From Enoplolaimus lenunculus (Eukaryota > Nematoda > Enoplea > Enoplida > Thoracostomopsidae): a DNA stretch of 64,000 nt. The position numbers were made by a program, and so were the translations under genes. Shown here piece by piece: positions 37,412 through 52,400 of the stretch; the stretch's first letter is position 1, and every line of letters begins with the position of its first letter. The stretch lies in the NCBI GenBank assembly GCA_030248215.1, contig JASANG010000395.1:1-64000 (forward strand), given 5' to 3'. Below the pieces are notes generated by a model. The model made no database searches, was not told the DNA's origin, and saw only the letters and a list, made by a program, of their open reading frames with translations.

Positions 37412-40400
37412 CTGAAAAATTCTGTCACTGAAATTTTCCTTTATTTTAAAATAGAATACTGTTTAAAAAACCAATAAGAAAAATTCAACTCGAATTATCC
37501 AAATGTCTATTGTTTAAAATGAAATTTTTGTGAATAACAATTATAGTCACCGAGCGTCAGCACTTTTGAAGTTCTGGAAACCTTAGTCAACCTGTGAACC
37601 TTATAGAAAAAACCAATCACTGGTTAGTTTAAAAGTTAAGAGACGAAACTCCTATATAATTATTTACGTTCGATTAAAAATACACTCTTACCACATGCTC
37701 TTGGTGCATATGGATCAGAAGGGACGATTGAACAAGCGTTTTATTGCAAATTTTACAACCGTCAAAAATTGTTGCGCCAACATTTTTTGGGCCACTCATA
37801 TGCTCAGTCTTGAAATGTTCGTCAATTTTGTCTTCACGCATATAGCACAAACCACATTCACGACACATCCACCATCGATCGTAAGCATGCGTCATTTCGT
37901 GAGCCTAAATTAAAATTCTGCCTAGGATTGAGATAACATTGGCGTGATACCGCTCACAACAGGTTAAACCAGTCGTAGTGGGACTACATTTATTGCACGA
38001 AGCTCGAACACACGTAAGCAATTGAGGTAATATGCAAATTAATTAGTTATTAGCTAACTATTCATTTATCGGTTTTGGAGGTTTGTAAACAATCTACGCA
38101 GATCCCTCGCACCCAAAAACCCTTTAATGCTAAAATTAGATTGCTCCTAACTGTAATAATTAGTGAAATACTGTGGAAAGTCCTAATTTAGGCTTAATTA
38201 ATTATGCAAATCAGCCTGTAGCTAATAAACGGCTTAAAATCTAAAACCCGAATGCGAGGTTAACACTCCAGAATAATTGACTTTCAAACAAAAAAAGATT
38301 ATCGAAACCGGTTCAGCCGTTCCTGAGATTCTTTTCGGACGGACAGACATCCACCTTTCGACCCCCAAGAACAAAAAATAAAAAGCTTCGCGAAACTCCG
38401 AGCTTGGCTCGGAGTTTCGCTTCGCTTTACAATAATATGGTGTATTGTTTGTAAATTTTGAAATAAAATCACGAAACCAGTGGCTGGGTTGTCCCTGGCG
38501 GCCTCCACCCACACAGCCACGCCCTCGACCTCTGGTTTGCAACAGATTAATACCCCAACTTTTTATGGTGGCATCATACATATAACCTCTAAGTAAACTA
38601 CACCTTAACATTCTTTATAACAATCTAAAAACCTAGAATCTAGTCTCCGGAACCGGAATTTGGAAAAATTACCAGATACGAAACTAGAACCGGAAAATGA
38701 AAAATACATACCACATAAAAATCATTTTAATTTTCTCTTTTGCAATATTATTAGTGAAATAACCCTAGTTGACCTCTGGTTTGCAACAGATTAATACCCC
38801 AACTTTTTATGGTGGCATCATACATATAACCTCTAAGTAAACTACACCTTAACATTCTTTATAACAATCTAAAAACCTAGAATCTAGTCTCCGGAACCGG
38901 AATTTGGAAAAATTACCAGATACGAAACTAGAACCGGAAAATAAAAAATACATACCACATAAAAATCATTTTAATTTTCTCTTTTGCAATATTATTAGTG
39001 AGATAACCCTAGTTGGATATATGTACCCACTTTATCTTCTGTGTTTTAGATTTTCATAATCCACGGAAACGAAACCTACCTTCGATGGTATATTTTCGGC
39101 AATTGGCAATGTTTGCATACTATGCTAATGAAATCTATTTACTTTTTATCGTCATTTTTTAGTAAAATACCTTAATTTCCACCGACCAAAATTTAGTACC
39201 GGAATTTTTAATTCCGGTAAAAATCTTATCCGGAACCGGAAGATGAAAAAATGCCGGAACCGGAATTCCGCTTACACCCTGTAATGGACCTCAATAAAAA
39301 ATATCCTTAGACTTAGTCACAATGAAAAGCAAGTCTTTAGCTCTACTTGCATTTTATTGGACATCATTATTATAGTACCTTTAGCAATGCATCGCGAGCA
39401 AAACAGCTGCCACAAAAAATACAACATAAATCCCCAATTCTTTGATGCTCCTTTATGTGCGCAGTAAGGGCTAATTCACTAAACATGTTCAATCGACACA
39501 CGCTGCATTTTACTGTTGCCTCTGACTGATGGTTGTGAAGCAGATATTCCTGAGAAATGAAATATTATATAAACAATGAAATAAATCAAAACAAAAAATT
39601 CAAATCGAAATACCGGAACCGTAATTGTTACTACTTGAATTTTGAAAAGCAATTATAGTCAATTTAATTATTCATTCGAAAATATTACAATATTACACGA
39701 AAAAGCTAATTGGTCACCAGAGGACTAGGTAAAACACATATGTAGTTGTCAATTAAATCTGGCATTAGCTAGTGGGCTGCCGTCCCGCACTCGCTGATTT
39801 CCCCTCTCAAAAATTCACTATCTTCAGTTTCCAAAACTCGAAAAACCCTCCCAGTTTGAAATTGTACTTCCAGAAACAGAAACAAAAACATTGGTTAACG
39901 CTACCTGTAATCTTTAAAATAGCAAATTTATGCAAAAATTTGCTAATATAAAAAACTGCGCAAAATAGCGATGCCTCGGCGCCCGGTCCCGAGGCCAACA
40001 CGTTGTTTTGCTGGGTTCTAATCGAGGCCAGTTTTCATATAGGTACAATTCTTAATTGACTCTCATAAAAACAATCCTACCACGTTGTGTTCTAGTTTCA
40101 AACATAATATGAAAATCACAAGCTATTTTGTACACGGTATTTTTATTTTCCAACGGTTTGCTTTACACACTACACAATTTACAACTTTTCTACTGTTAGC
40201 CACCATATACGTGTTACGTACGCATATCCTAGCTGATGTTGATAGTTTCCTTTACCTGTTCTAACTTGACAAAAAACTGCGAAAAGTTTTTGCCCTTTTT
40301 AATCTCGGGGGCTTACTAAGACCATTACCCACTCTTAACAATAAACAAGCATACCTCAATTGATTTGAAAACACTCATACACGCAGGTGCTGCAGCTTCT

Positions 40401-43400
40401 GGCAACGGGCATCGAAGCTCGAAATTAACTTTTGAACGATGAGTTCGAGCGAGATGACCACACAATTCGTTTGATGTAGGAAATGGCGAACCACACTCGA
40501 GACAAAAATGTCGAAGCGCTGGCTGATGTCGAAGTGCGTGCACTTTATATGAAGCACGTGAAGTAAATGAGGCATTACATATTGAACAACGGTGTTCGGC
40601 AGATACTGGTTTAACTGTGGTAGCAGAAGCGGTATCATCGCCTGTCTCGCAATCAGTGGTCGAAACCGTCGACTGAATTTGTTGGTCAGTGGAAGTGTAT
40701 GACTGATAGGCTTCACGAGCTTCGTTTGGCTCACACGCACTAGTTGATGCCACTGGTAGAACTCGTGAATTTTTTTGAAACGACGCTGTTCCAGACCTGC
40801 GCCTCATATTCAAATCATTCAGATTATTCAGCGAAACCCCGGTAGATGAAGTTAAATTTAACAGCTCATTTTCAACAGCGGTGTTACCTGTTCGCTTTCC
40901 AACTACTTCGTTAATAGCCGAAGACACACTTGCTGATATTGCAGGAACAATTAACCTAGGCCTCAGTGCAGGCGATGAAAACACTGTCACAGGAGCTGGT
41001 ACAGCACCACTTGGTGCTGGTACCAACCTTGGCGTTGATTGTAAATTACAAGGGTTGCTTCTGCGTTCTAAGCATTGAAGAGGCAGACATCTACTCACAA
41101 CTGTATTAGATGGTTGTACTGTGGATCTGGCTAACAGCTCATATAACGTCGCGTTTTCTGCTGGATTTTCGTTTGAACTGTGAAAGGTTGGCTGTTCGAA
41201 TAGTGGAACAGTTGTGCGGCTTGTGCCGTTGCTTCTATGAGCTAGTGTATAAGGAAGTAAAATTCTAGCATTACTGCCAACGACCTTCGCTATTGCATTC
41301 GAATTCTCCGCTGTCGACGCTGGCATTGTATTTGTTGTTGCGCGTACCGCATTAATTCGATTTGAATAAATCGTTTCAAAATTAGTATCGTCAAAAGGCT
41401 GCGCATATGCCAGCGTTGTTGGCACTATGGCTATCGGTGCGCGAACCACGGTTGCAGCCTGATTTAAACCGCAAGGATTGGGAGCAATTGGCCTCAACTG
41501 AGATATGCTTGTGTCTTTTTGGACAACGGCGTCGACAGCTGCAGCGACATGTTGTGAATTTGGAGCTAAACGCCGATATCGTGTTTTTTGGTTATTATTC
41601 GACTGTTGTAATCTCGCCTGAGAATTAGAAAGTTCACGTGTTGCCAAGGACTGCTGTTGGGTCGCCAGCTGAGATGATTTACTTTGGTCAGATACGCTCG
41701 TAGCTAAATTACAATAAATTGGCAGCCGTTGATTTGAACGTCTAACCGGTGACAGTGACACGTTTTGTTGTTGACGGACTACGGCGGACGGCCTATGATG
41801 GATTAACGTAGAAGGTGTTTGTTCACGCAGCTCCGTCGGCTGCTGACTGTCAACCAACTGCTGGGTTGGTGAATTACGACGTTGCGGGATCTTCGGCTGT
41901 CCACCAACCTGACTCCTTGTATTCACCGATGCGGCAACATTGTTTCGATTTGGCCTGTTATGCAACGTATTTTGAAAAAACTCTGGAGGCAAATCCTGGC
42001 GTATATCTTCAATAACGGTCAGTTTGATTTGCCCAACAGTTCGTGCGCGCTCATTTTCCAACATAAATTTACTCGCTGGCAGCATGGTTCCACATTTATC
42101 GCACGCTAATAGTGTTTCAGCGTATGCCATAAACGTGCGATGTGCACATTCACCTGGGTTTTGCGGTGGCAAGCCATTGTATAGTTGTTGCAGGTTAAGA
42201 GCAGTGCCAGCCGCTGGTTGGAAATGTAATTTTCGATGCGCACAAATTGCAATTTGGCTCAATACTACATCCGACCGCGCTAACTGTTGCGCAGAATTAG
42301 TGCCAGCATATACAATCGCGTCGATTTCAACATTATGATCAGCGCCGATATGAGTTTGAATTGCTGCTAAATTTTCGCTTCCAAGGGAACATATTTTGCA
42401 AATCCACAACGCTTTGACATCATGCACTACTGACATATGAGTGTGCAAATTAAATTCAGACCGATATGCTTTATAGCACAACGAACACGCGAACACTATT
42501 TTGTCGTGCGTTTCTTTATGAGATTTCACCTAAAAGTAATAATACAACACAATAGGGCACAATAAATTTTAAAAGCTTAAACGTTATTTGACGTAAAGTT
42601 GCGCAAAGCATTTCGTTATTAAATTCGCTGACTGTTCCTGTTCTTGTAAAAAATTCATTTTTGCTGTCCCTGTTCTCGCAAGAAATAGTTTTTGGTGGAA
42701 CCCGTGCTTACCTGATCCTTTGTAACACTGATAGCAGAACATAACGGGCAAGATAGATAAGGGTGGTGCTTTTTCGAGTGTTGCAAGAACATGTCTTTGC
42801 TAGCATAAGCTAGACAGCACAGTCGGCAAACCCACACGTCCACACCTCCTGGTATTGGTAATATATCATCTGAAATGTTAAAAGTTATGTAGAAATTAGA
42901 CAACTAACACCAAGGCCCGTATTCTGAAATATGTATATTGTATAGCACCTATTATCAGTTGTTGATTGAGCGAAGCTCGGAGTTTCGCGAAGCGTTTTAT
43001 GTTTTGTACTTGGGGGTCGAAAGGTGGATGTCCGTCCGTCCGTCTGCCCGCCCGAAAAGAATGTCAGGAACGGCTGAACCGATTTTGATAAACTTTTTTT
43101 GTTTGAAAGCCAATTATCCTGGGGTGTTAACCTCGCATTGGGGTTTTAAAATTTTAAGCCGTTTATTAGCTACAGGCTAATTTACATAATTAATTAAGCC
43201 TAAATTAGAACTTTCCCCAATATTTCACTAATTATTACAGTTAGAAGCAATCTAATTTTAGCAATAAAGGGTTTTTGGGTGCGAGGAATCTGCGTAGACT
43301 GTTTACAAACCTCCAAAACCGATAATTGAGCAGTTAGCTAATAGATAATTTGCATATTAGCAAGGTTATACTCCTAAATTAGGACTTTTTTACAATATTT

Positions 43401-46400
43401 CACTAATTATTAAGGTTAAAAGCAATATAATTTCAGCACTAAATGGTTTTTAGGTGCAAGGAATTTGAATAAATAGTTTACAAACATCCAAAACCGATAA
43501 TTGAATAATTAGCTAATAGATAATTTGCATATAAGCATAATTGATAAGCCTAAATTAGGCGTTTTTTACAATGTTTCACTAATTATTAGGGTTACAAGTA
43601 GTCTAATTTCAGCAATAATGGATTATCGGGTGCGAGGAATCTGAATAAATCGCCTACAAACCTTTAAACGCGATTATCGAATACTTAGCTAATGGCTAAT
43701 TTGCATATTAGCTTATTTGACAAGACAAAATTAGGACTTTTTAAATTATTCCAAAAATTGTTAGGGTGGCTGAAAGGTTTTTGCGTGCGAGGAATCTGAG
43801 GAAATTGCTTAAAAACCTCCAAAAACGATATATGAATAGTTAGCTAATAACTAATTTGCATATTACCTTAATTGCTTACGTGTGTTCGAGTTTCGTTCAA
43901 TAAATGTAGTCCCACTACGACAGGTAGGCATTATCTTGTAGCTTTCAAATCAGTGAATGAAGAGGTTAGAAAATGAGAACAATTTTCGGATTTTTGCTTT
44001 TAATACTACTCCCCCAATTATGATTCGCAGTAACAGGAATTTGTCAGTTAGACAACCAATCGCTAACTGGTAATAGGTACCATACGATTTCAGGATATTG
44101 GCCTTACTACGAACTATTAACATGACAAAATAACTAGCGATGTGCCGATTAATCGGCATAGGCATCAGTAATAATCGACACTTTTCGTGAGTATCGGCAT
44201 CGGCATTGCTAAAAATTGCCGATACTTTTTACACATAACAATCATTTGGATTGCACATAACAATCATTTGGATTGCTATCAATTTCATTTCGGTGTGCAC
44301 ACCAGTGTGTCTGCTTAGGAAAATTGTTCTCTCTTGTGTCTGAGTTTGAAAAAATTAATTGAAATTAACCGTTCTTACAAAATTACAATCGTTTATGATG
44401 GTTAAGGTTTAAGCCTTCAAACAATAATGTAACGCAGTATTCTGTCTGCTAATTAACTGGCTTCTCCACAGCGGGGAAGCGGGGGTGGCCTCAGCACTTT
44501 TCGAAATTTTCATTTTCCCCCGGCGAAAATTTTGCCGCCCCCCCGGAAAGACCCCCCGGCGAATTTTCGGACGCCCCACAGCAAAATGGCCCCCAGCAAA
44601 TTTTTTTGCTGGGGGGGCCCAGGACTTTGCTAGGCTAAAAATTTTCAATGTTAAAACTAAAAGACCTGGACTTCTTTTGAGGCGGACATTCGGCAAAATA
44701 TTTTATATTACGCTGAGTACTCATAATTTTTTAAATACAATTCAATAATGACCTGAAAAGAGCACAATTATTTAAAGACCGTTTCAGGGCATACAGCATT
44801 CGAAAGTACCTTGCAGCGGCAAGTTCAACCCGCCTGAGCCTTATGATAAACTGAAGCTGTGACTAACAGGGTGCAACCGGAATTACAATTTACCGGAACC
44901 GGAATTTCAAAATTTTACCGGAACCGGAACCGGAAAGTGAAAAATGCATTTCACCAAAAATTTCATTTTAATCTTATTTTTTGCTCTATTATTTGTGAAA
45001 TAACCTTAGTCGAACATAGGTATTTATTTTATTTGTTGTACTTTAGATTTTCATCATCGACTGAAGTGAAATCCACCATCAATGGCTTATATTCGGAGTA
45101 CAAGTGGCTTTCAAAAGAGATTCTTAAAGTTAGCAAAGTTAAGAAAACAGCCAAATTATAATACCGGAATTTTTACATCCGGTAAAAATTTACCGGAACC
45201 GGAAGGTGAAAAAATGCCGGAACCGGAATTCCGGTTGCACCCTGGTGACTAATATATAAAATATATATTAATCACAGTTTCAATTATAGATTATCTATAT
45301 TTTACATAGTTGTGCTTCTTTCGACTTCTGGTTAAGTTGTCAGTAATATTAGTTAAAATTATTGTTATTAGCGTTTGCGAGAAATTTTTTGTCATGTTGA
45401 GCGATGAGTAATCTTCAGTTGAGTTGGAAACACGGTCTACAATAAAAAAATGGTCCAAAAAGTCGGTTTGCAAAATTTTAAGCCTGCCCCCCAGATCATC
45501 TGGGGGCCCCCAGGAAAACTGCCCCCCCCAGCAAAATAAGCTGCCCACCAGGAAACGCCCCCCGGCGGAAATTTTCAAGCTGTGGAGAAGCCAGATTAAG
45601 CAAGGTGTACTAAAGTTGGAATCGGCATCGACATCGGTTCGACGTCAGCAAAATTTCAAAATAAGAATCGGCATCGGTATAGGCATCGGCAAAATTTTGG
45701 TATAGACACATCCCTAAAAATAACGCAAATCGTAAACGTGGCAAGTAAGACATATGGTACGTTTAGTTATAACATGAGTGCAAGAATTTTTCAAAAACTT
45801 GACGCTGTTAAGCTACGCTTTTGAGGTCAATATAAAACAGCTTATACTGGCACTCTCTTCTTATTATTGTGGGAGCTTGTCCCCAGGAGTGCCATCAAGT
45901 TTATGAATTCTTGGTCTAACTGTAACTACACTATGATTACTCTACTTCTGACTTTTGAGATCATAACAGTCCTTTTGGCTGTTAACTGTGCGAATGCTCC
46001 CCCTGCCAAGAACACTGGATTATATCGGAATTGAAAAAGCAATTTTACAGCGAAATCCAGGGATAGGCGGTCTCGGAAAAAACCGATATGTACCGAGACC
46101 GAGACCGGTCATGAAATGTCTCGGTCTCGGTTAATTTTTTCATCATCGAAAATAAAATTAAAATTTTCAAAATAATTTATTTCTAATGAATTTTTCGTAG
46201 TTTTGTTTTTCAGAATTTCTGCTCATAACTATTGCGTAACTATGAAAATTCATAGATTCACAATTTCATTCATTAGGCATCACTTATTTCAACAATTAAG
46301 GGATACTACTTGCAGAAGTCTTAAATTCTGGTATCGGTTTCAAATCACCGAGACTCAAAAACCATGACCGAGGCCTACCAAATACCGAGAGTCCGATCTC

Positions 46401-49400
46401 TGCCGCAATCGAAAATACAAATTATGCACGTAATTATACAGCGTGCAAACGGAATTCCAATTCCAATTGAAATCCAGTTCGGATTCCATGTATATAAACG
46501 GGATCGGAATCGAAATGTTTCATCGGTTTCTTAATAAATAAACCTACTATAATTGAACTAAACCAGACCAGAAGTCGAGAATTCTACAAATGTATGACTG
46601 TAGTGTTGAAGTAAGTGATGGCTAATAAATAAAATTTTTATAACTATAAAAATACAAAAAAACTACGAAAAAAGCATTAAATATTGTTTATTTTGAAAAT
46701 TTTCATCTTTAAAGTGATGACCAAAAATTGACTGAGACCGCCTATCCCTGTTGACCAAGGCAAAACTCAAACAGGTAAAACGATGAGCATGAGCAAGCTA
46801 TAAACCCAAGCGTGATTCGAACTGACGCGGGAGCTAAAAATGTTTGTAGCAAAGGTTTTCTAAACAGCTCTCTAACCGATTGAGCCATTTTGTAAACGAT
46901 GAACATTTTTGTTTACGTATATATATAAAGTACGTATAAATGCACTAAAAATTTAATGGGCCATACGTTTTGAACCAGAGGGCCTGCAGACCTCCAATGG
47001 CACCATGCCCGTCATCTTCCATACGATAGACCACTTTTTAATAAATTCCTATGTAATCCAGATTCCGTAAAGATGAAAATTTCATGTAAACATATATACG
47101 TACGTATTTTGCGTGACTTAAATATTTCAAAAATGCAAAAGGTTAAGTGCTATACCTGATTAATATCCAGTTCCAATTCCGGTAAAAAGTTACTATTCGT
47201 ATCCGATAGGGTATCCAGTAAATTAATATCCTGCCGCGCCCTGGCATTGACTGCTCGCTATGTATTAAATTAATTGATTTTTATAAAACGAAAACGATAT
47301 ATACGTACCACACGTTGCTCCAGCATCATTTTCATGAGTTTTCATGTGTTCAGCCAGCGCCACCCTAGTCACAAACGACTGTGCACACACGCTACAGATT
47401 TGGATTGGACGTTGTTTTCGAGGTCGAATCCGAGTCGAACCAGGCATTGCACACAAATGTTCGGTGTTATCATCGTCATCACCGTCAAGAATGACAAGAT
47501 CTTCTCCATCGTCTGTTCCTAGAATTACCATAACAGAAAATTCACTTAATACCTATTATTACATCGAACATTAATATACGTAGCAAGGATCAACCGGAAA
47601 TCCTGTTCCGGCCAAAATTCCTGCAAAAATTCAATTCTTGTTCTCCTTCCCGCATTCAAATACGCAGGAACCGGAATTTTCACGGTTTTGTTCAAATGAT
47701 TCATAATGATTTAAATATTTGAAACATTGTCTTTAAAAAATTTCATTTCTACATGAGTGTTTTTGTAATTAGTTCAATTTTTATTATAGATTAAAAATCT
47801 GACGTGGTTTTCCAAAATTTTATGGTGAAATAGCTCAAAATTCGCTTAAACCATTTTTTGGTAAGTTTTATGAAAAGTTCAATAGCAATTCGGTGATAAA
47901 AAATATTTCAAATTCCAGTTCCTGTCCCTGTATAGAAATTCAATTCCTGTTCCTGTTCCGGCAAAATTCAGTTCCTGTTGGAACCCTGATACGTAGGTAT
48001 GTACGATCCTACATTATGAAATACGCAAAGAAATTACAAATTGGGCGTTGTTGTTGAGCAAAGTTGCCCCTGGTAATTAAAAACTTTATAGTTAGTTGTT
48101 ACCGGGTCAAAGAGTGTTCGATTTGTCTGACGCAAATTCCTAGAACTACGGAACGGAACAAAACTTGTTAATACTGTTTGAGTTGCCGAATAACCATGTA
48201 TCCGGAAGGGTTCCAACAGGAACTAGATTTTGACGAAACAGGAACCGGAATTTCACGTAGAAATGTGCCAATTAATCGGTAACAATCGGCACTTTTAGGT
48301 GAGTACCGGCATCGGCACTGAAAAAATTCGCCGATTCTTTGCCGAAGTCGCTAACATAAATATTTGAAACGGATTTGGTTTTGGCAACACATTCCTTATT
48401 TTTAATCACACACCTCAGGCATAAAATGCACACGTAAAGGACCACCTCCACAATTCACGATGGCGACCACGAAACAAAATCATGGCTACCTAGTAAATTT
48501 CTTCAACATAAATTACCTTCATCGTCTATTCCTCGAATTATAAGCGGTAAAACGCTTGGCGAAACTCCGAGCTTTGCTCGGAGTTTCTCTTCGCTCTATA
48601 AAAGTACGTCAATTGGTTCCATGGCAGTTATCATAAATACAAATACTATTGGTTACAATTTTTGATGTTCGTAAAAACATTCGACAAGTCTAAGTACCAG
48701 GGCCGGATGTCAATTTTTTCCGGAGCACAATATCCGGTCGTACCCTTGCATATACGTATTTTTCGAAGTTATGAACAGCGCACAAAAATTGAAAATTTTA
48801 GCAACTTTATTATTTCAGTGTACGCATTACAGTTGTCTCCGTCGAACTAACGATCTAAAAGCAAGAAATGAGGCGATAATAATGTTGAAATTGAAACTTG
48901 AAATAAGTTGCAACTGCCATTTGTGCTTTTGTAAATGTATTTAACAATGTGTATATATATCAGGCAATCTTCAATAAAATTAAAAAATGGCGTGTTGAAA
49001 TGAGAGCTGAATAGCACAAAACAAGGTAACTAGCGATTGTGCACAAAAACTCATTTGACTTTACGAAAGCATATCGCTGCGATGATCCCGAAAATTCGAA
49101 TATGGCTGTTAAATATCTAAAATTTAGGCAACCTAAAAATATGCCGTTTTATTTGCGCACAAACCTAAATGCCAAACCTTGCGGTGTGATAAAGAAGTGT
49201 ATAAGCCTAATTCAACAGCCTAACAAATACTGCCTTTGATTTCTGAGCCTAAGTCGACGGCCTAAACTAAGCCTAAGTAAATGAACCTAAGCGCAGAAAT
49301 TCGGGCCATTTTTTCAGGTGCTAAGGTGATATGAGACCCTTAAACAAAAAAGCCCTGCAGTTAGACCGAAAAAATCTATTGCTTTCATACAATGTTTCGC

Positions 49401-52400
49401 TAGTTAAGTGATTAAATAAGTAATGTTAACGTAAGCTAACCGAGTCATGTCTAGTGTATTGTGCATCATAAATGATATACAGTGTGAGTATTTTAATAAT
49501 GATGAAATACAGATGTTTCAAAATTTCAAGAAGTTCTGTCAACTATTAACTCGGTGAATCCACTAGCGCCTCAGTCAGCAGGGTATATACAATGCTAAAT
49601 TGCAATCGCACGTACAGCATAGCGCAAGCCTAAAGCAGTTTCCAAACCCAATCTGTCTGATTCCAAGTTTAATCCTGGAAGTAGGAGAACAATTTAAGTT
49701 TTGTTCCAAACTTGATTTTACAAGTCAACTTGTACTCATAAGCTAGCTCACGCTTGCTTAGAGCGCATTTCAAACTTAAATTTGAGTGTCATTTTAGTCT
49801 GAGTTTGAAGGCGTATATTAAAAATAGTACGAATACTTATAAGCAACAATCTAACCAACCACCTGTTTCAAAGGCAGATTTGCACAAACATTTCATTGTT
49901 CAATTTTAGTCGATTTTAACTGAAAGGCAAGCCTATAAATATTCTTTAGCGTAAACTGAAGTCCAATGTTTTCTATGACCATCATTGATTCTCAAAAAAT
50001 CAATGCTGACATTAAATCATATTCTAAACATGGGTTTCCTGCGTTCACTTTGTACCAGATTAGACTTACTTGGCAACTGCAGAGTAATCACATTTTTCAA
50101 TCTGTAAACTTAATTCATTTTTTGACTCAAAATTGAAATAGACTAAAATATGACGTAGACTTAAATCAATTGGGCGAGCAGCGACCCGCCCAGTATTGTA
50201 TCATTGATACTGTCTACGATAGCACGCGTATCTGCCGATGCTTAGCACAATTCTTGATTTTAAACTTCGATTTTAAACGTTATTACAATTTTCAACGATA
50301 GGCCAAAAATTAAACTGCTGCAAAGTTAATGATTATACCATATAGATCCCAAATCAAACACTTATTTTAAGCCGTCTTTCGAAATATCAGTTTTGATAAC
50401 TTTTGGAAATATTAGAAAACTGTAAAATATAAGCTATCTATTAGTGTGAACAAAGATATGAACAGCAAGATGCATTTTAGTGTAAAAGTGGTATCTACTG
50501 CCAATATATTGCTATGAAACACTTTAGCAAGTGTTCTGGAGTTACCAGACTATAATTAAACATTAATATTTAACATTTTCATGAACCCTCAAAGCTTATA
50601 TATCAAGTTTAAAGACCTCATATCCGGTTGAATATCCGGCAAATTTGTAAATTGCGACAAATCTTTGGCGTTTATCAAATTGTCTGTGAAATTTTGTTAG
50701 TTAATAACATCCATTGCAACCAAACTCAAGGCATAGCCTGTTAGCATACTTTGTGTCTGTGAAATTTTGTTAGTTAATAACATCCATTGCAACCAAACTC
50801 AAGGCATAGCCTGTTAGCATACTTTGAGTAAAAGTACTAAACTTTATGAATCTACAGCGCAAGTTTCGGTATTTTGCACGTGTTTAAGTAACGTACGCTT
50901 GAGTCTGGTAAGTTAAAACTCAATCGGCATGCAACGGTTTAAGTTTTGCGCCTTTCTAATAGGCGGCGCTTACTGCTTTTTGAACGGCGCTCAGTGTCCT
51001 ACTTTGCCTGATTTATGTGTTGCCCAATGAAATTATTTCACTGCAGTTATCAAACGCCAAAACATTTTGATGGGTGAAAACATTTTGGTTAGAAGACACC
51101 ATAATTTTTATCAATGTCATGTATGGGTAGCGTAGCGAGTAAAAATTATTACCCATTGGGTTCTATTTAATTTTATCTATTACTTTCAAGCATACATACA
51201 TACCAGGGTGCACCGGATACCAAAATCTGACGGAACCGGATAATTTATTATTTGGCCGGAGCCGGATAATGAATTCAAATCTAATCCTAGATCGCGTTCA
51301 AATATCAGAACGTATCTTACAATTCTTCCTTCCGTGGCTTAAGGTACCCAAAGTGTTTAAGCGACAAAGTTTAACATCTCTCGCCGATGCATTTTTAATA
51401 CTTTAACAACGATCCTATTATGCTAATCTATGTTTTTGTAGCATTGCGTTCAGTTGCAATATTCGATTGATTCAGTTTTTCGTAGGTAAAAAAACACAGG
51501 TGGCTAAGATCAGGGATGGGAATCTCGGCCTCAGTCTCGGCAAGCTTCGGTATTGTGTGGGTCTGGGTTTCCTGAGTTTCGGTGGCTTGGAACCAACACT
51601 AGAAGTCGAGGATTTGCAAATGTTGGTAAACCTGTAAAAAGCAGAAGTTAATATTCTTGAAGCAACGAGTGCCTGGCGAATAAAATTTCGCTATAATCTA
51701 TGAATTTTCATACCTGCGCAATTATTATTAGCACATATTATGAAAACACACAAAAAACTACGAAAACAGGAGTAGAAATAATTTACTTTGAAAATGTAGT
51801 TTTTTCGGTGATGTCCAAAAGTGAACCGAGACCAAAACATTTCATGACCGGTATCTGCTCATCTCTGGCTCGGATTAAGGCAACAATTTTTGATTAGGCT
51901 TATTCGGCTTAGTGACAGACCCGTTTATACACTAAAGTATAGGATTAGCCTTAGGAATAATTGAAATGTGCTGAGATATATTCTCTTACGTTCCTAGAAT
52001 AACTCTCGTCATCTATATCCGGTTTTCTAGCGTCACTGTAACCCATTGTGAACGTACACGGTCACATGCAAACATTCACATTACATGTGTGACAAAAATT
52101 ACTATAAATACGAATATCAATTCAAAGAAGGATCTCAAAAAACATGAACCTGACCTACCCGTTTTAGCAACTGCACGATTTGCTGTTGTTGAATGTCCAG
52201 TAACCATCGATGGTGTGATATCTCCATCGAGAACCATTACATCTTCGTCGCTGTTGTTGCTCTGTTTAATTGTAATGGTTTCCTTTTCGGAAGTAGCACT
52301 ACTTGTTGTCGTTGATGCTGAATCAACCGCAGCTTCAAACAATTGCTGTTGTTGTACGCTAAGTTGTTGCGAAACAGTTTCTGTGCCAGCAACTTGCTGG

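Larger units (their letters stand above)
44135..45716. mobile_element. hAT-type MITE, ATCGGC family, with nested insertions
   Basis: Ends TAGCGATGTGCCGATTAATC and its inverted partner GACACATCCCTA are flanked by a perfect 8-bp duplication AAAATAAC (44127-44134, 45717-45724). ATCGGCA motifs are iterated near both ends. About 440 bases belong to the element; the rest is the nested TIR element at 44457-45594. Confidence 0.88.

Noticed and set aside
42968-43924. CRISPR-like array
   Set aside because: The repeats are about 170 bases, diverged, head to tail without unique spacers, and lie in a eukaryotic intron.
46803-46890. A functional tRNA gene
   Set aside because: The acceptor and T stems do not pair and no anticodon loop can be drawn, despite good A and B boxes.
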